Below the pieces are notes generated by a model, which was given only the letters and a program-made list of their open reading frames with translations, made no database searches and was not told where the DNA came from. A program made the translations under genes and the position numbers. This document shows positions 8,823 through 16,068 of a DNA stretch of 32,852 nt, in pieces. Source of the stretch: Terriglobia bacterium (GTDB lineage Bacteria > Acidobacteriota > Terriglobia > Bryobacterales > Bryobacteraceae); the NCBI GenBank assembly GCA_020073365.1, contig JAIQFL010000099.1:1-32852 (forward strand), given 5' to 3'. How positions within the stretch are numbered: the stretch's first letter is position 1; every line of letters starts with the position of its first letter.

Positions 8823-10752
8823 TCGCGACCTCCTGGAGTCCTGCGACATTGGCAAAGTGCACGTGCCGCGGGTTGCCGATCGATTCGAGCAGCAATTTGA
8901 GCTTGAGGTACTGTGACACAGGCATACTTGCCTGTGTGTCCGTTCCGTTCCGCGCCTTCCAACTGAGCGCTTCGTTATCGCTCAGGCGCATGGCGACCTC
9001 GGCATCCTTCGTTTCAAAATGGCCAACTCCGGTGACGTGGTTCAGCGTCAATACGTACGCTTCGCCGTCGATGGTTCCATAGATAGTTGGCTGCCCCTCG
9101 AGATCCCAATCCACATAGAACCCATTCTTCCCCGCATGCTTCCGGTAACTCTTCAGGCTGCCGAAGAACCGCGGCTTCTCCGTAAACGGCCCGCCCGTCT
9201 CGGGACAGAACACGTCGCAATTCCCGCACTCGTTGCAGGCATCCGCATAATTCGCCAACTGGTGCGACTTCACGAGGCGCAGCACTCCGCCCGGCACCCG
9301 CCGGATGCGGTCCGGCAACAACTCGAAATTGTCGTAGAGGATGAACTCCGCCGCCGTCTCATAGGCGAAGTTCGCGTCGTTCGGACATACCGGTATGCAC
9401 TTGTCGCAGTTGATGCAGTCGTACAGCCAGAGCTTGGTCCCGATCTTGCGCGGCACGCCCTTGTTGTGTTCCCACCGGTAGCGCGGGTTGGCCGTAGCCT
9501 CCGCCACCAGGGCGGCCTCCTGGCCCGCAAAGCGCGACACATAATCGGGAATCGTAGTCACGCCCAGCTCCGTCATCTTCGCGCCCAGATTCTCCAGGTA
9601 GCGAATCAGGCGCGCATAGCCTCCCGGACGGAGCAGGTCGGTGCAAGTGGTCACCGGGATCAGATTCAAGGCCAGCGTTTGGGCGATATTATGCGCGTCC
9701 AGTCCACCCGAGAACGACATCGGGATGCTGGTCTTCAAGCCCTCCCGGAACTTCTGCACCAGGTTCAAGGCCAGCACGTGCAGCGGCGGGCCGGACATGT
9801 ACATCAGGTCGCCGGCCAGCACCTGCTTGTGATTCTTCACCACCAGCGTGTTGCTGAACTTCACCGACAGGCTCCTGCCATTCGCCTGCGCCAGCCGCTG
9901 GAGCCGCGGGATCAGGTCCAGCGCTTCGTCGAATTCGAGGTCCTTCTCGAAAGCTTCGGGGCTGAGCTGGATCTCGTGGTAGCCCAGCACGTCGTGCAGG
10001 AGGTACTCCGTCTCGGCCCGTCCCAGGAGTGTCGGGTTCATCTTGATACACACGTGGCACCCCATCTCGGTCAAGAGGTACGCCACGATGCCTTCGATTT
10101 CCCCAGCCGGGCAGCCGTGGAAGGTGGAAAGGCTAACCGTGTCGCTGATCGAAGTGGGGAAGGGCAGATCGCGATATTCTGCCGGAAGGCCAGTGCGAAG
10201 CTCATCGACCACGGCGCCGGCGTTCTTCATGGATTGAATCCAGTCGCGCACGCGCGGCGAGCGAATCCCCTCCAGGTTGTAGCCCACGCTCATGTCGAAA
10301 ACGGTTAAACCGGGGACAGACGGGACGTTTTCTCCGAGCAGCCGTGACGCCTTCAAAATCTCCAGAAACATCGCCGCCCCGACGTACTCGCGCAAGGACT
10401 GATCCAGGCTCAGCTCCTGTGACCACTCGACGTTGTACCCCACGTTGGCGGCATCGATGCACGGCCTCGGAATCTGCAGTTCGTCCAGAATCTGAATGGT
10501 CTTCAATTCGATGATGCGCGATCCTCCCAGCCAGGAGAGCACGATGTTCTGCGCCAGTTGGCCGTGCGGTCCGGCGGCCGGTCCCAGGGGGGTGGAGGCG
10601 CGGTGGCCGTGGAAGTCTACCGAGAGATCCAGGCCCGGGATGCCGCGAAAGAACTTGTTCTGCGGAAGGTCGAAGATCTTGCCTTCCCGCCGATACTCCA
10701 GGAAGGCGCGGCGCAGCAACAGCGGCAGCGGAATAGGGACCAGCTCAGGCAT
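8797..10752 (-). CDS. ygfK: Short YgfK-type iron-sulfur oxidoreductase
   Basis: A 651-residue protein related to YgfK (annotated as putative selenate reductase subunit, now placed in purine catabolism). Residues 1-400 form a dihydroorotate/dihydropyrimidine dehydrogenase-like barrel (PLGPAAGPH, ELKTIQIL, MSVGYNLEGI, LSTFHGCP, KMNPTLLG, SGG, DLLRPGGY). Two 4Fe-4S clusters follow: C445-C448-C451-C455 and C505-C508-C511-C515. E. coli YgfK (about 1,032 residues) has a GltD-like FAD/NAD(P)H module between these parts; here it is absent. The start at 10,752 (MPELVPIPLP) matches the family and overlaps the ygeY stop by 8 bp; the longer ORF upstream is repeat sequence. Near the C-terminus a small palindrome (8,919-8,938) is translated within the protein. 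Confidence 0.9.
   Translation of the reverse strand: MPELVPIPLPLLLRRAFLEYRREGKIFDLPQNKFFRGIPGLDLSVDFHGHRASTPLGPAAGPHGQLAQNIVLSWLGGSRIIELKTIQILDELQIPRPCIDAANVGYNVEWSQELSLDQSLREYVGAAMFLEILKASRLLGENVPSVPGLTVFDMSVGYNLEGIRSPRVRDWIQSMKNAGAVVDELRTGLPAEYRDLPFPTSISDTVSLSTFHGCPAGEIEGIVAYLLTEMGCHVCIKMNPTLLGRAETEYLLHDVLGYHEIQLSPEAFEKDLEFDEALDLIPRLQRLAQANGRSLSVKFSNTLVVKNHKQVLAGDLMYMSGPPLHVLALNLVQKFREGLKTSIPMSFSGGLDAHNIAQTLALNLIPVTTCTDLLRPGGYARLIRYLENLGAKMTELGVTTIPDYVSRFAGQEAALVAEATANPRYRWEHNKGVPRKIGTKLWLYDCINCDKCIPVCPNDANFAYETAAEFILYDNFELLPDRIRRVPGGVLRLVKSHQLANYADACNECGNCDVFCPETGGPFTEKPRFFGSLKSYRKHAGKNGFYVDWDLEGQPTIYGTIDGEAYVLTLNHVTGVGHFETKDAEVAMRLSDNEALSWKARNGTDTQASMPVSQYLKLKLLLESIGNPRHVHFANVAGLQEVAIGNEESAL
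8919..8938. repeat. Short palindrome inside ygfK coding sequence
   Basis: ACACAGGCATACTTGCCTGT is a small hairpin whose loop and arms resemble the element at 21,521-21,538 after the M48 gene. It encodes part of the segment TDTQASMPVSQ near the YgfK C-terminus. Confidence 0.55.
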
Positions 10753-12079
10753 CGCGCGTTGCCGGTGTGGGGCAGGCGCTTTCGCCTGCCAACCGCTGAC
10801 CTGGGGTAGTCCCGTGCGTTGGAATACTCGGTCTGGCAGGCGAAAGCGCCTGCCCCACAAAGATCAAGGGAAACGCGGCATAGAACTGCGTCGCTTCCAC
10901 CAGGTCGCGAATCGGTACGCGCTCGATCACGCTGTGCGCCACCTCTTCTTCACCCGGTCCAAACCCGATGGTGGGCACACCCATCAGCCCCATGGAGCCG
11001 ACGCCGTTGGTGCTGAAGGTCCACTTGTCCACCACTGGCGGTTTCTCCCAGAGAGTTTCGTACGTCTGGATGGCCGCCCGTGCCAGCGGATGCGACTCCT
11101 CCAGCACCCACGTGGGGTAATACTTCTCCATGGGATAGCGCAGCCCCGTGTAACTGGGGGTCTCGTAGGTCAGGATCTCCACCTCGGCACCCGCCGCGCT
11201 GGGCAGGGCCTTCACTTCGGCCACCGCGCTTTCCTTGGTTTCACCGGCGGTCAAGCGGCGGTCCAGGTGGATGGAACACGCGCCTGGCACGGCGCACAAC
11301 GACGGCGAGAGCGAGCGGATCTCGGTAACCGCGATGGTGCCCTTGCCGAGAAACGGATCGTGGCGCAGTCGCGTGTTCAGCTCTTCCACTTCCTCCACCA
11401 GCCGGCTCATTTTGTAGATGGGGTTGTCGCCGCGTTCCGGCGCGCTGGCGTGGCACGACTTGCCGCGCAGGTGGACTTCGATCTCCATACGCCCGCGGTG
11501 GCCGCGGTAGATCCGCAGGCTGGAAGGCTCCGTGATCACCACGCAATCCGGCCGTATGCCGTCTTCCTTCAGGATGTAGAGCCACGGCAGGCCATCGCAG
11601 TCCTCCTCCTGCACGGAGCCCACCACCCAAAGCGTGTAGTCCCCCAGCAGGCCAAGTTCTTTGATGAGCTTGCCGGCGTACACCATGCTGGCCATGCCGG
11701 CCCGCTGGTCGCACGATCCGCGCCCATAGACGTAGCCGTTTTCGACTTTGCCCTGGTAGGGATCCCAGGCCCATTCCTTGGGATCGCCCACGCCTACCGT
11801 GTCGGTATGGGAATCCATCATGATCACGGTCTTGCCCGACCCGATACGGCCCAGGATGTTCCCCATGGGATCGATGCGGACTTCGTCGAAGCCCACCTCT
11901 TCCATTTCCTGGCGGATGCGTTGAATCACCGGACCTTCGTGGGAGCTTTCCGCCGGGATGGCGATGAGGTCGCGCAGGAAGTGCACGATGTCAGCTTCGT
12001 AGGATTGGGCGAGAGCAGCGATGGTGGTGGGACACATTGTGGGGCAGGCGCTTTCGACTGCCAAATCGGACTGAATCAT
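10745..12079 (-). CDS. ygeY: YgeY-family M20 hydrolase
   Basis: A 444-residue metallohydrolase of the M20/ArgE/DapE group, matching YgeY (selenium-metabolism-linked hydrolase). Metal site signs: MDSHTDTVG (His91, Asp93), GRGSCDQ (Asp124), QEEDCDG (Glu158/159). Blocks RGRMEIE, APERGDNPI, DKWTFSTNGV and IGFGPG match E. coli YgeY. The start ATG at 12,079 overlaps the xanthine dehydrogenase stop by ATGA. Both ends are unusual: the first 14 residues and the last 35 or so (after FPLIFV) have no counterpart in E. coli YgeY and are encoded by short palindromic repeats. It probably hydrolyses an amide or ureido intermediate of ring opening; the exact substrate is not shown by the sequence. Confidence 0.92.
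   Translation of the reverse strand: MIQSDLAVESACPTMCPTTIAALAQSYEADIVHFLRDLIAIPAESSHEGPVIQRIRQEMEEVGFDEVRIDPMGNILGRIGSGKTVIMMDSHTDTVGVGDPKEWAWDPYQGKVENGYVYGRGSCDQRAGMASMVYAGKLIKELGLLGDYTLWVVGSVQEEDCDGLPWLYILKEDGIRPDCVVITEPSSLRIYRGHRGRMEIEVHLRGKSCHASAPERGDNPIYKMSRLVEEVEELNTRLRHDPFLGKGTIAVTEIRSLSPSLCAVPGACSIHLDRRLTAGETKESAVAEVKALPSAAGAEVEILTYETPSYTGLRYPMEKYYPTWVLEESHPLARAAIQTYETLWEKPPVVDKWTFSTNGVGSMGLMGVPTIGFGPGEEEVAHSVIERVPIRDLVEATQFYAAFPLIFVGQALSPARPSIPTHGTTPGQRLAGESACPTPATRDA
10766..10859. repeat. 26-bp perfect inverted repeat at ygeY 3' end
   Basis: TGTGGGGCAGGCGCTTTCGC... at 10,766-10,791 is repeated as an exact reverse complement at 10,834-10,859, 42 bp apart; each arm is itself a hairpin (GGCAGGCG/CGCCTGCC). 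The whole element is translated as the C-terminal extension of YgeY and lies just upstream of the ygfK start, so a folded mRNA could influence ygfK translation. Confidence 0.88.
12039..12064. repeat. Third copy of the GGGGCAGGCGC palindrome
   Basis: TGTGGGGCAGGCGCTTTCG followed by ACTGCCA is one mismatch from the two arms at 10,766 and 10,834. It is translated as the extra N-terminal residues of YgeY. Confidence 0.8.
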
Positions 12080-14991
12080 AGAGTCACCAAATCGTAGTCC
12101 AAGTCTTCTGCCTTCCCGTGGCCGGCTGACAGCCGGCTGACAGACGACGAAAAACGATCGTCTGTCCCACTAGTCTCACGCAACTCGCGCAACACATCTT
12201 CGGGGCGGATGGGCAGCTTCCGGAGACGCACGCCGATCGCATGGTGAATGGCATTCGCAATCGCCGGGGCCGGTCCATTGATCGGCACCTCGGAGATCGA
12301 CTTGGCTCCATAGGGCCCCAGCGGCTCATCCGTCTGCACCAGGATGGTGGTCAGCTTGGGCATGTCCTTGGCGGTGAAAATCTTGTAGTCGAGGAAATTC
12401 GGATTCACCGGACGGCCCGCGTGATCCAGCACCAGCTCCTCGGTGAGCGCGTAGCCCAAGCCCTGTGCCACCGCGCCTTCCACCTGCCCCTCAGCTTGCA
12501 TGGGGTTGATGGCGGTTCCCGGGTCCACGGCCGTCACCAGGTGCAGCACATGAATTTGCCCCGTCTCCGTATCCACCTCCACCTCCGCGAAGGTGGCACA
12601 GAACGGCGGCGGGCTATCCGTATTGAAGTGCGACGCGCCATCCATGATCTGCTGCTTGTCGCGGTACATGGACTGGAGCGCGATTTCAGTCATGGTCACC
12701 GATTTCCGGCACTCACAGACGGTGGAGACCTGGTTCTCGCCCCAGCTCAGGTTTTCGACGGAGGTGTCGAGCATTCTGGCCGCCACCTCCAACACCTGCG
12801 CCCTCACCTTCTCGGCGGCCTTCTTCACGGCGCCGCCCGAAATGATGGTGGTGCTGGAGGCATAGGCGCCCACGTCGAACGGCGTGACGTCGGTGTCTCC
12901 CGAGGTGATCACGACCTTGTCGAGGGTCACTCCGAGGGTTTCCGCCGCAATCTGCGCGAGCACCGTGTCGGCCCCCGCGCCCACATCCGACGCCCCCACC
13001 TGCAGGAAGAACGAGCCGTCTTCATTCATCTTCAGCAGGGCCGAGGCCCAATCGACTCCCGCGATCCCGCTGCCCTGCATGGTGCAGGCCATTCCCACAC
13101 CGCGCTTCAGATGAGTGGGCGCAGGCTGGGCGGCCCGTTTGCGGTCCCAGTCGATGGCGGCCGCGCCACGATCCAGACACTCCGGCAAGCCGCAACTGCG
13201 GATGAGCCGCGGCAGACCCTCTTTGCCTTCACCCAACTGCGCGGAGAGCCGGTCGGTATCGCCCAGCCGGATCATGTTCTTGCGGCGCAGTTCGATGGGA
13301 TCCATGCCCAATTCGTGAGCGATTTCGTCCACCAGCGTTTCCTGCGCGAAGAATCCCTGCGGGCATCCGTAGCCGCGAAACGCGCCCGCCACCGGCGCAT
13401 TGGTGTAGACCACGTGGCACTCGAAGCGCATGTGCGGCGCGCGATAGAGCGGCAGAACTTTGCTGCCCGTGTTCCCTTGCACTGTTGTCGAGTGGCTGCC
13501 ATACGCGCCCGTGGTGGCCATCACCGTCAACTGGCTGGCCATGATGGTTCCGTCGCGCTTCACCCCCATCTTCATCCGCAGGATTTGCGGATGGCGGCTG
13601 CGCGCCATGTAAAACTCCTCCTCGCGGGTGAACTCGATCTTCACCGGCCGGTGCGTAGCCAGCGCCAGCGCACCCGTGATGTCCTCCAGCAGCATCTCCT
13701 GTTTGCCGCCGAATCCCCCGCCGATGCGCGGCTTGATCACATGCACGCGGCTCACCGGAATCTGCAAAATCATGGCGACTTGGCGCCGCGCGTGGTACGG
13801 CACCTGCGTGCTGCTGCGAATCACCAGGCGGCCATCGGCGTCCAACCAGGCGATGGTGACGTGCGGTTCCAGTGGGCAATGCTGCTGCCGCCCGGTGTGG
13901 AACTCGCGCTCGACGATCAGGTCGGATTCGCGGAAGCCCTCCTCCACGCTGCCGATCTCCCGCAGGATGTAGCCCGCGATGTTGCGCGAGCGATCGTGAA
14001 TCTTCGTGGAATCGGGTTCGTCGTGGATCACTGGCGCGTTCGGCGCCATGGCCTCCTCGATGCCCAGCACCGCGGGCAGAACTTCGTACTCCACTTCGAT
14101 CAGCCGCAGCGCCTTCTCGGCTATGGAGCGGCTCTCGGCGGCCACCGCCGCCACGCGGTCTCCCACGAACCGGACCTTGTTGTCGAGCAGGTACGTATCG
14201 TAGGGCGAAGGCTCCGGCCACGCCTGTCCCGCAGTGGTGTGAGGCACGCGCGGCACATCCTTATATGTCAGGACGGCATGGACACCGGGCAGCGCCTTGG
14301 CCTTGCTGGCGTCGATGTGTTTGATGCGCGCGTGGGCGTGCGGGCTGGGAAGGATCTTGCCGATCAGCAACCCAGGAAGGTTGATATCGTCGGTGAAGGC
14401 CGGGCGGCCGGTCACGAGCTTGACGCCCTCCACCTTGCGGACGTTTTGGCCGACAACCGCGAGTGGGACAGACGATCGTTCTTTGTCGTCTGTCACGCCG
14501 GCTTCCTGCCCCGAGCCCGACAGACCACGAAAACCGATGGTCTGTCCCACTACCGCTTCGACGGGCTTCTTATACCCCGTGCAGCGGCAGTAGTTTCCAG
14601 CCATCACCTCGCGTACCTCTTCTTCTGTAGGGCAGGGATTCCGGTCCAGCAGGGCCTTGGCGTTCAGCACCATTCCCCCGGTGCAGAAACCGCACTGCAC
14701 GGCGCCGTGGTCCAGAAAAGCCGCCTGCAGCGGGTGGAGCGTGTCGCCGTCTGCCACGCCCTCGATGGTCAGCACCTCCGAGCCCTCCGCCTGCGCCGCG
14801 AACATCAGGCAGGAATTGATGGCCTTGCCATTCACCAAAACCGTACAGGCGCCGCACTCGCCCTTTTCGCAGCCGCGTTTGACGCCGTAATAGCCCTCGC
14901 GGCGCAGCACGTCCAGCAGGAGGTCGCCCGGTGCGATGCTCCACTGCTTCGCCCGCCCGTTCAGCTTCAGTCGCAATTCCATGTTCTTCAT
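12076..14991 (-). CDS. xdhD: XdhD-like xanthine dehydrogenase, 2Fe-2S + Mo subunits fused
   Basis: A 971-residue molybdenum hydroxylase. Residues 1-147 hold two 2Fe-2S clusters (C41, C46, C49, C61; C100, C103, C135, C137; motifs GECGAC, CGFCTGGM, CRCTGY). The rest is the molybdopterin-binding part, with GGGFGGKQE, AFRGYGCPQG, GASDVGAG and a late SEVP glutamate expected to be catalytic. The domain fusion and context match E. coli XdhD and the selenium-dependent xanthine dehydrogenase family (TIGR03311), whose cofactor needs selenium; no selD-type gene is in this window. The start at 14,991 overlaps the FAD-subunit stop by ATGA. Residues of about 148-178 and the last 30 are encoded by REP-like palindromes. 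It would oxidise xanthine/hypoxanthine or run as a purine hydroxylase. Confidence 0.9.
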   Translation of the reverse strand: MKNMELRLKLNGRAKQWSIAPGDLLLDVLRREGYYGVKRGCEKGECGACTVLVNGKAINSCLMFAAQAEGSEVLTIEGVADGDTLHPLQAAFLDHGAVQCGFCTGGMVLNAKALLDRNPCPTEEEVREVMAGNYCRCTGYKKPVEAVVGQTIGFRGLSGSGQEAGVTDDKERSSVPLAVVGQNVRKVEGVKLVTGRPAFTDDINLPGLLIGKILPSPHAHARIKHIDASKAKALPGVHAVLTYKDVPRVPHTTAGQAWPEPSPYDTYLLDNKVRFVGDRVAAVAAESRSIAEKALRLIEVEYEVLPAVLGIEEAMAPNAPVIHDEPDSTKIHDRSRNIAGYILREIGSVEEGFRESDLIVEREFHTGRQQHCPLEPHVTIAWLDADGRLVIRSSTQVPYHARRQVAMILQIPVSRVHVIKPRIGGGFGGKQEMLLEDITGALALATHRPVKIEFTREEEFYMARSRHPQILRMKMGVKRDGTIMASQLTVMATTGAYGSHSTTVQGNTGSKVLPLYRAPHMRFECHVVYTNAPVAGAFRGYGCPQGFFAQETLVDEIAHELGMDPIELRRKNMIRLGDTDRLSAQLGEGKEGLPRLIRSCGLPECLDRGAAAIDWDRKRAAQPAPTHLKRGVGMACTMQGSGIAGVDWASALLKMNEDGSFFLQVGASDVGAGADTVLAQIAAETLGVTLDKVVITSGDTDVTPFDVGAYASSTTIISGGAVKKAAEKVRAQVLEVAARMLDTSVENLSWGENQVSTVCECRKSVTMTEIALQSMYRDKQQIMDGASHFNTDSPPPFCATFAEVEVDTETGQIHVLHLVTAVDPGTAINPMQAEGQVEGAVAQGLGYALTEELVLDHAGRPVNPNFLDYKIFTAKDMPKLTTILVQTDEPLGPYGAKSISEVPINGPAPAIANAIHHAIGVRLRKLPIRPEDVLRELRETSGTDDRFSSSVSRLSAGHGKAEDLDYDLVTL
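12119..12173. repeat. REP-like palindrome inside xdhD 3' end
   Basis: Read on the minus strand this begins AGTGGGACAGACGATCG and continues to CGTCTGTCAGCCGGC, then a second GTCAGCCGGC. It matches the elements at 14,462 and 29,143. It is translated as the C-terminal tail of the dehydrogenase (around SGTDDRFSSSVSRLSAGH). Confidence 0.85.
14462..14552. repeat. Paired REP-like element inside xdhD, domain linker
   Basis: AGTGGGACAGACGATCG at 14,462 and CGATGGTCTGTCCCACTA at the other end form a pair of opposed palindromes, like a bacterial interspersed mosaic element. The whole stretch is read through in frame as about 30 residues between the 2Fe-2S domain and the molybdopterin domain, with no stop codon. 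Confidence 0.88.
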
Positions 14992-15851
14992 AGGGTGCAC
15001 CCTGTTTGCGGCACGCATGCTTCGAGCGCCCGTTTGACCAGCACGCGGCTCATCGTGCGACGGTATTCGGCCGATGCCCGCACGTCCGTGATGGGGGTCA
15101 CCGCGCGCGCTACCTCGTCACAGACTTCCTCCAGGAGGGCTTCATCCAAGGTGCGCCCCAGCAGCAACTTCTCCGCGTTCACCGCGCGGATCGGCGTGGG
15201 CGCCACGGCTCCGAGCGCGATCCGCGCCCACTTGATGCGATCCTTCGAATCCAACTGAAGACCGGCCGCCACGTTGACCAGCGAAATGTCGACTGCCGTG
15301 CGCCCCAGTTTTTGAAAGGACCAGCGCGCGCCGCGCGGCGGAATCGGGATCACTACTTCGACCAGCAGCGCCTGGTCCAGAAGAGTCTTGCGCAGGCCGG
15401 AGTAGAGCGCGTCCAACGGCGCCGTGTGTCGGCCGCGCCGATTGGCCAGCACGACCTCGGCATCCAGCGCCAGAAGCGGCGTGGCCATATCCGCGGCCGG
15501 AGAGCCATGCGCCAGATTTCCTCCCAGCGTGGCCATGTTGCGGATCTGCACCGATCCGCAGGTGGAGGCCGCTTGCGCCAGAATGCCGCCCGCCAGCCCG
15601 CGGATCACGGGCGAGCCTTCCATCTCCGCCATGGTGGTAGTAGCGCCGATGGCGCAAGAATTCCCTTTGCGGTGGATGTAGTTCAGTCCCGCAAGGGTGA
15701 TGTCGATGAGGAAACGGATCGAACGGTCGGCTTCGACTGCTACGTCCGTACCCCCTGCCACGACTCGCGCCCGGCCTTTTCCGCTCTGGAGCAATCGAAG
15801 TGCTTCGCGGATATTGCCTGGCCGATAGAAAGCCTCGACCTTGTCGAACAT
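14988..15851 (-). CDS. ygfM: Xanthine dehydrogenase FAD-binding subunit (YgfM-like)
   Basis: A 287-residue FAD-binding subunit of a molybdenum hydroxylase. FAD contacts are visible in VVAGGTDV (30-37) and ATLGGNLAHGSPAADM, the usual isoalloxazine/pyrophosphate loops, followed by the CO dehydrogenase flavoprotein C-terminal domain. It is the first gene of the purine operon, directly after the divergent intergenic region, and overlaps the Mo/Fe-S subunit by ATGA. It passes electrons from the 2Fe-2S clusters to an external acceptor. The upstream GGCGG is only a weak ribosome binding site. Confidence 0.92.
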   Translation of the reverse strand: MFDKVEAFYRPGNIREALRLLQSGKGRARVVAGGTDVAVEADRSIRFLIDITLAGLNYIHRKGNSCAIGATTTMAEMEGSPVIRGLAGGILAQAASTCGSVQIRNMATLGGNLAHGSPAADMATPLLALDAEVVLANRRGRHTAPLDALYSGLRKTLLDQALLVEVVIPIPPRGARWSFQKLGRTAVDISLVNVAAGLQLDSKDRIKWARIALGAVAPTPIRAVNAEKLLLGRTLDEALLEEVCDEVARAVTPITDVRASAEYRRTMSRVLVKRALEACVPQTGCTL

Positions 15852-15880
15852 ATTAGACCGCCAAAGTACCTATTGATCCA

Positions 15881-15909
15881 CATATAACAGGGTTACAGAT
15901 CCGATACAA
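15881..15909 (-). promoter_or_regulatory. Candidate promoter of the purine operon
   Basis: On the minus strand TTGTAT (15,909-15,904) and TATATG (15,886-15,881) are spaced by 17 bp and lie about 30-58 bp upstream of the ygfM start. The match to the sigma-70 consensus is partial, so this is a guess from position. Confidence 0.25.
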
Positions 15910-15916
15910 CCGCTTG

Positions 15917-16050
15917 CCAAAAACCGGGGACAGACGAATCTGTCCCCAACGACGAACCGAAATCATGAACATCGTTGCAGCCCTTGGGGACAGATCCGTC
16001 TGTCCCCGGTTTTTCGTCCCCCCGATTTTTCGTCTGTCCCCGGTTTTTGG
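15917..16050. repeat. Cluster of GGGGACAGAC palindromes in the divergent gap
   Basis: Two hairpins, GGGGACAGACGAATCTGTCC(CC) at 15,926-15,947 and GGGGACAGATCCGTCTGTCC(CC) at 15,986-16,007, plus a further half-site at 16,031. The outer flanks are an exact 22-bp inverted repeat (15,917-15,938 against 16,029-16,050). The cluster fills most of the gap between the purine operon and the divergent oxidoreductase gene. This is REP-like; a regulatory role is possible but not shown. Confidence 0.85.
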
Positions 16051-16068
16051 TAGTAACCTGATGTTTCC

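Noticed and set aside
9019..10308. A 429-residue open frame opposite ygfK
   Set aside because: Low-complexity His/Arg/Gln-rich translation and full overlap with a gene that has clear iron-sulfur motifs.
12241..15258. A 1,005-residue open frame on the plus strand opposite the xanthine dehydrogenase gene
   Set aside because: Its product is rich in His, Arg, Gln and Asp with no domain, and it mirrors the codon pattern of the real minus-strand genes; long antisense frames are common in GC-rich DNA.
15917..16050. Could the repeated GGGGACAGAC units be a CRISPR array
   Set aside because: The units are palindromic, irregularly spaced and in both orientations, with no equal-length spacers and no cas genes.
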